From: Chrysaora quinquecirrha
Taxonomy: Eukaryota > Cnidaria > Scyphozoa > Semaeostomeae > Pelagiidae
Assembly: GCA_014526335.1 (NCBI GenBank)
Contig: JACTAT010000187.1
Coordinates: forward strand, 62,001 to 126,000
Reading direction: 5' to 3'
Length of the DNA stretch: 64,000 nucleotides
Below the pieces are notes generated by a model. The model was not told the DNA's origin, did not search any database, and worked only from the letters and a program-made list of their open reading frames with translations. Of the stretch, positions 26,001 to 38,000 are shown piece after piece. The stretch's first letter is position 1, and each line of letters opens with the position of its first letter. The translations under genes were made by a program, and so were the position numbers.

Positions 26001-29000
26001 AGTTGGATGGTGAAGACAGTGAAAACGATATGGTACTGAATGAAACATAGCAGACCCCACAGAAGATAAAAGTGAAAGTGAGGGGGGTGTCATTGTAACA
26101 GAGAATTTATTGCCAAATGTTGGGCTGAAGTGGCAGAAATTGCAAATTTTGAAGGTAATTTTTAAAAATAATCAATAAAATAAACATCAAAACTGCGATG
26201 ACCTGCGGAAAAATTTTCGGGCATGCTTAAAAGCTTCATTCGTCCTTCATCGCAATTTTGAAGGTTTGTACTACTCGGAAAAATATCATTGCTTGGTAGG
26301 CCTAAGAAATTCCCTGGTCTGGTTTTTATGCATCACATCACACGCGTTTTCAGGCTTCCGCAATCTGAACAAACAGATTGAGTGCAAAGCGCTTCCACGC
26401 GCCAAAACTTTCGTACGCTTTACAAGCTTTTAGTGAGAATCCAGCCTAACGCATTTCGCAAAACCGCTTAGGGCCTCTAATGACGCGGATTTCATAACTA
26501 TAATGAAAAACAAACAGAAAACCATTTACCTGGGGCTTCAGCTATGATCCACTGTCCCATTGGTGACGGTTCACACGACGATTTCAGATTTATAAACTAT
26601 AAGGATACAAGAGAAAGGAAAACAATCAAATCTTCGCTTTTCCATTAATTTTTATTCCCAGCAAAGTAAAAATATACGTGAATCAAATGCGTTATGCCTC
26701 ACATTACCTGCCTCGCAGTTCCCACGGCTTTGCTGACTTGCACCTGGAAAGCTCCTTCGTAGTGTCTGGCTGATCTTACAAGAAAATCCGGCCTGAAACA
26801 CGAAAATATAAACTTATTTAGGGCGTTTTCATCTGAACATCAAAACCTTCCTTATTTTGAAAACAGAATACTTCCAAAACAGATTCATGATTTCCAAGAA
26901 ACAGGAATTCTAGAAATCCGAAAACTTTCACGCCAAAATACTTGCTTGCCTCGTCCCCAGACCCTTTTGCGGAATGCATCCTGGCATCTGGTAAAATGGA
27001 AGTATCCTTCGAACTTCAAAACTAGAATGTGTCCAAATTCTCGGACACATTCTGCTTTGGATGGCAGAAGGTTTTGGAGAGCTCCAAAACCTGCTGTTTT
27101 TCAGAAGAATGGCTTCCAAAAACACACATTCCGAAAAAAGAAGGCTACCGAAAAAAGAATTGTTTTAGAAGAACACACACTAAAATCAAAGAAAGATCAA
27201 AGAAAGGTCCTTTATGTAGTGAAGAACAGAGCCTATACGCACGAATCTAGCATTTTTTCGACAAGCTCCCCTCTTGGGCTCGAGCTAATGAGGTTTAATT
27301 ATACGACAGAAAATGTTTAAATTAATTCGTAGGTATACCTCGAAAACCAGGCCTTTCGGACTTCGGCAAAGCACGAAATTGCCTCTACGATTTTATCGTC
27401 CTGCGAAAGAAATTGAAATTGCCTGAACTAGCTTTCATTCTAAGGAAGTTAAGAATCTCTGCAACAAAACTCTTATATCATTTTAAATATCAAAATATTT
27501 TAAATTTCCTTTTTAAGTGCCAAAAATAAAAAACCCTACTATATGAGGCATTTGACCAAGATGCATCGCCTTCTATAAAAGATTTTAACTTGATTCTATA
27601 AAAAAACTCTTGAATGGCAAACAGCGAAATCGATTTTACCACGAATGGCATGTCACAATGGATGGTATTCGAACCCGAACTGCATAATAAAAAACGAGAA
27701 AGCCAATGACAAACCCACTGAGCTAGACCCCAATGAGAAGCCTAATTATTGTGAAGGTCACGTGTATTGAAAAGTAAAAGTAAGATGCAAATGTAACGTT
27801 GACTTGTAAAGGTTTCAGTTTGACCTAAGAGTCACGCTTAGATTAGAATATATGTAGACGAGCACGAGCTTGCAGAATGTTAGAAGTAAGAGATATGTAG
27901 GTTGTGTTGTAAATAGATGAGTTCATTACAGTTTATTTATAACGTCGCCTTTTATTGCCTTATTCCTGACCCTAAATACATTCAAATATCTGGCGCCCAA
28001 CGTGAGAGGCAGGAAAATTTGGGAATGGCGACAACGGAGTCAGGGCAGAGCAGCTCTAGCGGGGAGCAACAAGAAGAACGTCTTTTGAACAGACTTCGAG
28101 CCCTGAGAGGTGGAAATCGTGCGGCAGCAACCAAGCTTATCGCAGAATTATCGAGCATTATTCAAGATCAACCGGGATCTTTTCGGGAGCCAAATGTGCT
28201 GGCAAGACTTGGATCTATCTCACAAGCTATGAAACAGAAGCAAGAATACCTGACGGAGTTGAATCAGAAGATACTTGAGCTTTGCGATCTTCCTGATATT
28301 GATAAAGAGATAGACGAATCTACTGAGTATGATAAACGTTTAAGCGAAAGTTTGGGGAAAATAACACTCTACAAGCAGGAAACTACGTGGAGTTTCCTGG
28401 AAATGGAAGTTCTGAGGATTCAGAGAGTCAACCAACAATGAATATTGTTTCTTCACCGCCAAGACATTTGGGTCTTGCAAGTTCAAGCAACGGAGTGCAA
28501 GGACCTGCAAACTTCGGGACACCAAGTCATATTTCACAAGGATTTGAACAAAATTCAGGTACAGCAATCAAATTGCCTAAAATAAGTTTGCCACGTTTCA
28601 ATGGGGACATTAAACGTTTTTCTACATTCTGGCAGAGTTTCGATTGTGCTGTTAATCGAAATTCGAGTATCTCTTCAGTTCAGAAATTCAGTTATTTGCT
28701 ATCGCTGCTTGATGGGGCAGCATACCGAGCTCTAGAAGGACTTGATCTAACGGAGCAAAATTATGAACATGGTATCGAAATTCTAAAATCACGCTTCGGA
28801 AACAAGCAACAAATAATCAACGAACACATGTCGGCGTTATTGAAATTACAAGAGTATCCAAATCAGAAAGTTTCGCAGATTCGTTACATTTTCGATAATA
28901 TAAATGTACACGTGAGAGGCTTAGAGACTTTGGGTATGCCTTCTGAGAAATATGGCAGTTTACTCATTCCAATCATTATGAATAGAATGCCCAAAGAAAT

Positions 29001-32000
29001 AACGTCTCAAGTGGCTAGAAAAATTACACAGGAAGTTTGGCCTATCGGAGAAATTTTGGATATTATACGAAGTGAAATTGAAGTCAAAGAGTTTGCAGAA
29101 AAGGTTACAGTTGCAGAGAAAAAACAGGAAAGACAGAGCAACAACTTCTCAAAACCAATTCAAGCCACTACTCAGTCATTCATAGCAAACGAGGCAAGGA
29201 AATCTCCAATCTGTGTGTATTGTAATGGCGAACACTTGTCACTTTCTTGCACAAATGTAACAGATATCAAAGATCGAAAAAAGAAAATAGCAATTGCAAG
29301 GCTGTGTTTCATCTGCTTGAAGCCAGGACACTTGGCCAAGTCATGTTATGGAAACCGAAAATGTAGGAAATGCGGAGGTAAGCATCACCAGAGCATTTGT
29401 GAGAAGAAAATTGCTGAATCAGTTGAACCTCCTACTGCATCTCATCAAACAGCTCCAGAGTCTACTACTATAAATGCATCAGTACAAACGAAGGGTGATG
29501 TGTTAATGATGACGGCATCAGCATATGTGTATGGAGAGGATAGAGGAAAACGCAAGAAGACCACAGTTCTTTTGACAGCGGAAGCCAGAGAAGTTACGTT
29601 TCAGAAGAACTGAAAAAACATCTGAATCTCAAGGTAGACTCATCTGAGTCAATAAATCTCAACACTTTTGGTTCTTCTAAGTATAACAAAATAAAATTTG
29701 ATTCTGTAACCGTAAACATTGAAGTAGAAGGTGGGGTTATACCGGTACATGCGCTTACCCACAACGTTATCTGCACCCCCCTCTCCTCGCGCGTAGACAT
29801 AGGGCATTTTCCTTATTTGCAAGGCCTCAAGTTGGCTGACTGCTTTGACAATGGTAGCAGTAAACGCGTAGATATGTTAATAGGTCTTGATTCTTATTTT
29901 GATTTTGTACAGGAGATATCTTACGTGGTGGTGGCTCTGGTCCTATTGCTATTAAGAGCAAATTGGGCTGGATTCTATCCGGAAAAAGTGGTAGCAATGA
30001 TAACGTTAATGAAACTGCTAATTTTGTATCTACTAATCTTATTATAGAAGGTTTTCCAGGAGAAAATTTTGAGAAGGAATCAAGGGACAAAGAATTGATT
30101 TCAACTCTGAGAGACTTTTGAAGCAAGAAGCATGTGGTCTGTATGACACAGAAGCCACAGCTGAAGAAGATAAACCCATAGAAAAGAACACAGTGAATTC
30201 GAACTTAGAAATTACCCACAATGGTGAAAGATACGAGGTAGGTTTACCTTTTAATTCTTCTTCACTTGAATTGTTGCCTACAAATTATGATTTGTGTGCA
30301 GGGCGTCTTAAATCATTGCATAGGAAATTATCTGCTAATCCAGGACTGTTGCAGGAATACAATGGAATAATAAAGGAACAGTTAGAATCTGGTATCATTG
30401 AAAGGGTTGGTGAAAGGGTTGAAACCCCTCAAGAAAAACAGGAGCAGGCTCATTATCTAGCGCATCATTGCGTTGTGCGGGAAGATCACGACACTACAAA
30501 GGTCAGAATTGTCTTCGATGGTAGTGCTAAAGCAAGCAGCGACAAGCCATCTCTCAACGACTGCTTGGAACATGGAGATAATTTTATGCCTTATCTTTTT
30601 GATACCATAATTCGCTTTAGATCCCATTGTATTGGTTTTACGGGAGATGTCGCTAAGGCATTTCACCAAATCGGTATTAGGGAATCTGATAGAGATTTCC
30701 TACGTTTCCTATGGTTTGATGACATAAACAAGCCGGAACCCTCTATTGTGCAGTTTCGTTTTTGCCGTCTGCCTTTTGGATTGAAGCCCAGTCCTTCAAT
30801 CCTCGGGGCAACGATTAATAAACATGTGTCTTTATTTCAGGAGAAGGAGCCTAAGGTTGTAAAAATTTTACAGCGTATGTACGCAGACGATATGTCCTGC
30901 GGCGGAGAAACCCCTCAGGAGGTGAAAGAGATAGCTTCTAAAGCTAAGGATATTATGAGTAAAGGGGGCTTCAATCTTCGCAAATTCAAGTGTAATGATA
31001 AAACAGTGCTAACGGAAATTCGTAAGTTAGAAGGGATGGATGATCATTCCCAGGTGAATAATAGCAATGTTTTGGAAGACACGCAATCATTCATGCAGTC
31101 TTCAGTCGGTTTAGTGTCCAGTGACAGCGAGCATATGACTAAGGTGCTTGGAATAAACTGGGACAGCGAGCGAGATGAGTTTTTCTTTGATTTAAGTAGT
31201 TTAGCAGTGTTTGCTAAATCATTGCAGGCAACAAAACGTTCTGTTCTTAAGATAGCAGCTAAGATCTTTGACCCCCTCGGCTGTCTTAGCGTTTATTCTA
31301 TTAACTTAAAGATTCTCTTTCAGCAACTATGTGCGCAGAAAGTATCGTGGGATGAGGAATTGCAGGGCGATGCTAGGAAACGTTACGATGAGCTTGTATC
31401 CGCATTGAATTCTATTGCAGGAATATGTATTCCACGTAGCTTATTTATAAGGGTAAGCAGGTATCGGATATTCAGCTCCATGCATTCTCCGACGCTAGTG
31501 AAGCTGCTTATGCCACTGTGGTCTATTTACGTGTTGTATACGAATCTGGGGAGGTCGATATTAAGTTCATTACATCTAAGGCTAAGGTTACTCCTATACA
31601 GAAGCAAAGTATCCCAAGACTTGAATTAATAGGGCAGCTTTGATGGCTAAGTTAGTCGACACAGTGCGCAGTGTATTACAAGATGAGTTGAACATGGCAG
31701 AACCAATCAAAACGTATTACTGGGTGGATTCAGCAGTCACTCTTTATTGGATAACGAAGAACAGATCGTGGAAAATATTCGTGCGACGTAGGGTAGACGG
31801 TATCCTAGCTCTGTCGTCTCGGGAGGATTGGTGCTTTTGCCCTGGGGTTCTTAATCCCGCAGATATGCCTTCACGTGGTAAATATGGAAAGGATTTTAGC
31901 AACAATCCATTATGGTGGGAAGGGCCCAACTTCCTCAAGTTACCTCCACAGGAATGGCCTAAGTTCGGCGAGGTAGGCAATTTTGAAGAAAGTACAGCTA

Positions 32001-35000
32001 TCGTTGAAGAGATCTCAAATCCTCCTAGTATTACACATGCTATGGTAAGTTCGGTTGAGCAACAAGCATCTCTCACTAACATAGTAGACACCAAACGATT
32101 TAGCAGCAAGTCGAAACTGCTAAAGACTATTGGATGGGTATTACGGTTTGTAAACAACATCAAGGCTTCTGTACGCAAAGACAATTCTTTGCAAAAGGGC
32201 GAAACAATTAGCGTCGATGAAATGGAATATGCAGAACGGATTCTTGTAAAGGACATTCAAAGGAGGCCTTTCATGAAGAGCTCGAGTTCATAGAAGCAAA
32301 ATCTACTAAGAGTAAGAAAGTCCCTTTGAAAGTGAATCAGTTTAATCTATTCGTTGACGATCATGGTGTGTTAAGGTGTCGGTCACGGTTAACGAATGCT
32401 TCTATTCCAGAGTCTGCAAAACGGCCGATATTGTTACCCTCAAATAGTTTCTATTCAGAATTAGTGAGCAGGGAAGCTCATGTTCAGGTAATGCATGATG
32501 GAGTGAGAGAGACGTTGAATTACACCAGACAAAAGTATTGGATTCTGAGAGGCAGAGAGTTAATCAAGAAGCAAGTTAGAAGGTGTGTCACTTGCAAGAA
32601 GTTAGAAGGTCTTCCGTTTAAGTTTAATGTCACACCAGAGCTTCCTATAGAGAGGGTTGATGACTGTGCCCCGTTTACGCATGTAGGGGTAGACTTCGCA
32701 GGGCCTCTTATTGTTAAGGAACTCCCAGGGAGACCTGAACGTAAATGTTATATTTGCCTTTTCACTTGTGCCACAAGTCGTGGCGTCCATTTAGAATTGG
32801 TTGAATCCTTAGATCTCGAATCTTTCATTAGAGCGTTTCGCAGGTTTACCGCACGAAGAGGTCTTCCTGCTACCTTTCTGTCTGATAATGCTAAAACCTT
32901 TCGAGCAATGTCCAAAGAGATTAGGACGCTCTTAAGATGTCCGAGACTAAATGAATTTCTTTCTTTAAAGGGTGTCCAGTGGAAATTCATTGCAGAAAGA
33001 AGTCCCTGGCAAGGTGGTATTTGGGAACGCATGGTAAGAAGCGTGAAACGCTGCCTAGTGAAGATTGTTGGCAGAGCAATGCTTAGTTACTTTGAGCTTG
33101 CTACTATTCTAGTCGAAATTGAGGGAGTTGTCAATGCGAGGCCCCTCACGTATGTTCATGACGACGTTGACGGTGTTTCATACCCATTAACTCCGTCGCA
33201 TATGATAAATGGAAGGAATCTGTTTCAAAGGCCTGAAGACAGACATTACGAAATTGTCAGTACGTATGAGACCTTATCTAAACGGGCAAAGTATCAGCGT
33301 TATCTCTTATCAGCGTTCAGCAAGAGATGGAAAAGAGAATATTTAACGTGTCTTATGGAAGCTTATAAGGTAAGGCAAATTAATGATAAACCTTTGATAT
33401 CTGTAGGTGATATTGTCATTTTAGTAGACGACCAGAAGAAACGATCCTTTTGGAAACTATCAAGAGTCACTGAGTTGATTCGTGGAAAAGATGGAAACAT
33501 TCGGATAGCCAAGGTACAGGTGCCCACTGAGAAAGGTATAAAGGTTTTAACACGTTCTATTAAGCATCTTATTCCAGTTGAAGTATCTTCATCATTGTCA
33601 ATGCAGTTATCTGACGATGAGACCAAGGCAAAGCAAGCGCATAAGGTTAAGGACAACCCCGGCGTCAGTGTAAGCGACCCTTTATCTTCTAGGCCCCGGC
33701 GCAGCGCAGCAGTTGTGGGTGAGTTATCTAGAAGAATAAATAATGTTAGTTAATTTCATGATTACTGTTGTATCTGATTCTTTTATGTTGAAGTTTAATG
33801 TTACTTTTATCTTTTATCAACTTGTATTAGTTGATTAGCTTTGTAATCAACCTGGGGAGTGTATTGTGAAGGTCACGTGTATTGAAAAGTAAAAGTAAGA
33901 TGCAAATGTAACGTTGACTTGTAAAGGTTTCAGTTTGACCTAAGAGTCACGCTTAGATTAGAATATATGTAGACGAGCACGAGCTTGCAGAATGTTAGAA
34001 GTAAGAGATATGTAGGTTGTGTTGTAAATAGATGAGTTCATTACAGTTTATTTATAACGTCGCCTTTTTATTGCCTTATTCCTGACCCTAAATACATTCA
34101 AATAGATCTATCTATTGTAACACGCCACTGGGGAAATCTGTGGATACTCGATATAAACGCAAATGAAACATGCTCAGTTGCTCCCCACGCCGTCTTTTGC
34201 GGGTGAACAACTGTTAGAGAACAGTATCTTATAAAAAAGTTTCAATTACAAAAAATTATTGCATACCAAAACACAGCTACCAACCTTAAGCAGAACTATA
34301 CCATGTTGCCAGTCTACATTAGCAGCAGGGCCACTCCTTAATCCACCACGCCCATCTGCCTTTGAACCAATCACATCAGCTATGCATGCAAGGGTTCTTG
34401 ACAAAACTGCACGCTGTTCACACGTGGTTCGGCTTGCAACTAAAAGTCAACGAAAAACTATTTTTGGATTGCACAGAGAGTCTTTACATCTTGTTTTGAT
34501 ATAAGGCCTATTTAGCAAGCAAGCAAGGAAGAAAGCAAACAAGGCAAGGCAAGCACGAAAGCAAGCACGAAAGAAAGCAAGAAATCAAGCAACTAAAAAG
34601 CAAGCAAGAAAGCAAGCAAGGCAAGGCAAGAACGTAGCAAGCAAGAAAGCAAGGACGGGAAGAATGCAAGCAAGCAAGCAAGGAAGGGAAGAAGCAAACA
34701 AGCAAGCAAGCATTCATTCAAGAAAGCAAGCAAGCAAGCAATCACGAAAGCAAGCAAGCAAGGAAGGGAAGGAAGCAAACAGGCAAGCAAGCATTCAAGA
34801 AAGCAAGCAAACATCAAGCATAAAGAAAGCAAGCAAGCAAGCAAGCAAGGAAAGGAAGCAAGCAAACATCAAGCATAAAGAAAGCAAGCAAGCAAGCAAG
34901 GAGGGAAAGGAAGCAAGCAAACATCAAGCATAAAGAAAGCAAGCAAGCAAGCAATCAAGAAAGCAAGCAAACATCAAGCATAAAGAAAGCAAGCAAGCAA

Positions 35001-38000
35001 GCAAGGAAAGGAAGCAAGCAAACATCAAGCATAAAGAAAGCAAGCAAGCAAGCAAGGAGGGAAAGGAAGCAAGCAAACATCAAGCATAAAGAAAGCAAGC
35101 AAGCAAGCAAGGAAAGGAAGCAAGCAAACATCAAGCATAAAGAAAGCAAGCAAGCAAGCAAGGAGGGAAAGGAAGCAAGCAAACATCAAGCATAAAGAAA
35201 GCAAGCAAGCAAGCAATCAAGAAAGCAAGCAAACATCAAGCATAAAGAAAGCAAGCAAGCAAGCAAGCAAGGAAAGGCAGCAAGCAAACAAGCAAACAAG
35301 CAAGCAAGCAAGAATTCAAGAAAGCAAGCAAGCAAGCAATCACAAAAGCAAGCAAGAAAGCAAGCAAGCAAGCAAGGAAGGGAAGAAAGCAAACAAGCAA
35401 GTAAGCAAGCAAGCAATCAAGAAAGCAAGCAAAAAAGCAAGGAAGTAAGCAAGGAATGGAAGCAAGCAAGGAATGGAAGCAAGCAAGTAAAAAAGCAAGC
35501 AAGCAAGAACATAAGCTTGCTAGCAAGCAGGCAGGCAAGCAAGCAAGCAAGCAGGCAGGCAAGATAGCGAACAAGCAGGCAGGCAAGCTAGCGAACAAGC
35601 AGGCAGGCAAGCTAGCGAGCAAGCAAGCAATCTTTGTTTGTCAACTCGGGTCAGGGTTTTTGGGAGCTATACACCTGTATGTGGACCCAGGGGCAAATCA
35701 ATCCTGGAAAATCTCTTTGATGGACATATTGCAAGAAACAGCGGAAACATTTTTGGACATATAGTACGTCAAAAAATGTTTTTGCTGTTTCCTGCAATTT
35801 TGAAACTGTGTTCTGCTCAAAGATTATTCAGATACTCGATTGAAATCCTATTTTTCCGTAATCCTTTTCTTCCAACAGAAATCTCGTTTGGCTTCTTAGA
35901 GTGAAATGTCTCTCGATGTGGAACTTTCGCTTGTGCCTCCAGACTGATATTCTGGAACGAATACCCTGGGAACTCATTAACCGACCATCCAAGTATTAAC
36001 AGATTGGGTTGCTATAGCTTGTGGAGAGAGGTCCACACGATATTCGTGAAACAAACGCTTGATAAATAAAAGCTATAAGGCAGTTTTGAGAAATGTGAGA
36101 TTTGAAGCTCTGCCCCATGCATCTACTCATTTACATTTTTTAATAAGCAACTTGACATCCGGTCCAGCCCTCGAAGTTGCTTAACGTATCTGGTCTTTCA
36201 GCCCTCACAGAATGACTGGGTACCCCCTAAAAACTCTTTTTGGCTCCTTTCATGCTGTTCAATGTAATTGACAAGTTTGCAATGATGTATTGTATAAAGA
36301 AAGCTATTTCAACCAAAAATTTGAGCAAATCTCAGCCCTTAGTTGCTTATTGACCAGTTGCTTATTAAAAAAGTGTATAGGAAGGAAATGCTTTAGATAA
36401 AACTATGCAAAACGATTGTATGTAACAAATAAACCATTGCAATACTTATAATGATACCGTAGATACAGTTTTATGCCGGAAATTGTGGCATCTTTGTTGT
36501 TTTTGGGGGTATGTTTGATGAGACAGAACGAAATATTTTTCAGTTCACTTTAAATACGCTAGGCCCTACGTTTAATTGTGGCATAGAAGACAGATTATTA
36601 ATCAAACTATATATTCAGAAATGTTAAATTGTCATGTGTTTAAGAAAAAAAAACAAAAATAGTAGAAGAAACTGCGTTTTATTGATCAGACGTCACTGAT
36701 TAATCTGACGCAACAAAGAGACGGCTTCGACAAATCAGCACGACTTCATTTCTAGACTATTCCGTTTACAAGATGGCTGGACCAAAGTCAGGACGCAAGG
36801 CAATAACCCCAGAAATGAGGGCATACATAAAGTACATGAAAAACACAAGCGCCACAAAACTTGCGAAAGAAACCGGAGTTTCCAGGTCACATATCTACAG
36901 ATTGTGGAAAGAACCGATTGGTTTGAAGCCGAAACCAAGAAAACCAGTTAGCGGACGACCGAAGAAATTAACAAAACGGGATGAGAGAAGACTCATTCGT
37001 TTAGCTCAAAAACTTAGCATTGAATTCCCAAAATGGAAAGCAAAGACGTTAAGGGATGAAGCGGGAATGCAGAATGTTTCTGTGCGCACAATATATCGAA
37101 TTTTGAATAAAAATGGATATTATTATCTGCCAGCAAGAGAAGAGGAGGACTTCCGAGGAATAATCTGGGAATGATATAGACATTTTTAATGACTGGCTAT
37201 GTAGTATTTTAGTTAATCTTTAGCTTGTTCTGTTTTAAGTCGTTTAGTTACAAAATTCTCTGAATAAAACCAAAAGCAATAAATTTGTTATCGTTCTTTG
37301 AGTCGTTAAAAAACTACAAAAAAAGCCTTAACATCAAAACATACTAAAGCCTTCTTCGCATAGCGCAAGATAACTTATTTTTCAGAAATAAATTGACTAG
37401 ACGGTAAATTTTTCCACAATTGGCATACCACAATAGATGGGATTCGAACCTGGACTACATGATCAGAGAGCTAACGACGTTCCCACTGAGCTATAGAGCT
37501 CAATGAAATCGCTGAGTAACTCTCCAAGCCATACAGCCAAAGGCTCTTATCCCATTTTGCTTTTTGTGTTTCGGCTATGTTGAGCCTTCTTCAGAACCAT
37601 AACTATCGATATATATTTGTCATGAATGGCAAACGCAAGGATAGATTTTTCCACAAGTGGTATACGACTACATGATCAGAGAGCTAACGACGCTCCCACT
37701 GAGCTATAGAGCTCAATGAAATCGCTGAGTAACTCTCCAAGTCATACAGCCAAAGGCTCTCCTCCTTTTGACATTTTGTGTTTCGGCTATGTTGAGCTTT
37801 CTTCTGCACCATACGCATTTGCACAAATTTTTCATGAATGGGAAACGTCGTTGGCTCTTGATCATGCATGCAGTCCAGGTTCGAATCCAATCTATTATTG
37901 TAAGCCACTTGTGGAAAAATCTATGCTATAGTGTTCGCCAATATGACAAATATTGACTAATCGGCAAATATACTCAGATGTGACAAACCGACAATCGCAG

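Larger units (their letters stand above)
27750..34104 (+). mobile_element. BEL/Pao-type LTR retrotransposon, full length, multiply frameshifted
   Basis: 6.36 kb with 239/240-bp LTRs that differ by a single T, a primer-binding site, gag with zinc knuckles, protease, reverse transcriptase, RNase H and integrase in that order. The right arm lacks it, and it lies antisense within a fucokinase intron. Coding is broken into at least seven frames, with displacements near 28380, 29570, 29910, 30117, 31450, 31637 and 32265. Most sit at or next to short homopolymers, so sequencing error is a serious alternative to real decay. The 5' flank and 3' flank show no clean target duplication. Confidence 0.95.

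Noticed and set aside
34259..34504. 81-codon plus-strand frame present in both arms
   Set aside because: It is the antisense of fucokinase exon L3/R3, which explains its conservation.
34508..35622. Cysteine/leucine-rich frames ([11 protein letters not shown]) as secreted or membrane peptides
   Set aside because: Translation of (GCTT)n low-complexity DNA.
37420..37925. CRISPR-like array, because of repeated ~20-30-bp words with spacers
   Set aside because: Repeats are tRNA-like and irregularly spaced, partly inverted, in an intron-bearing eukaryotic genome.
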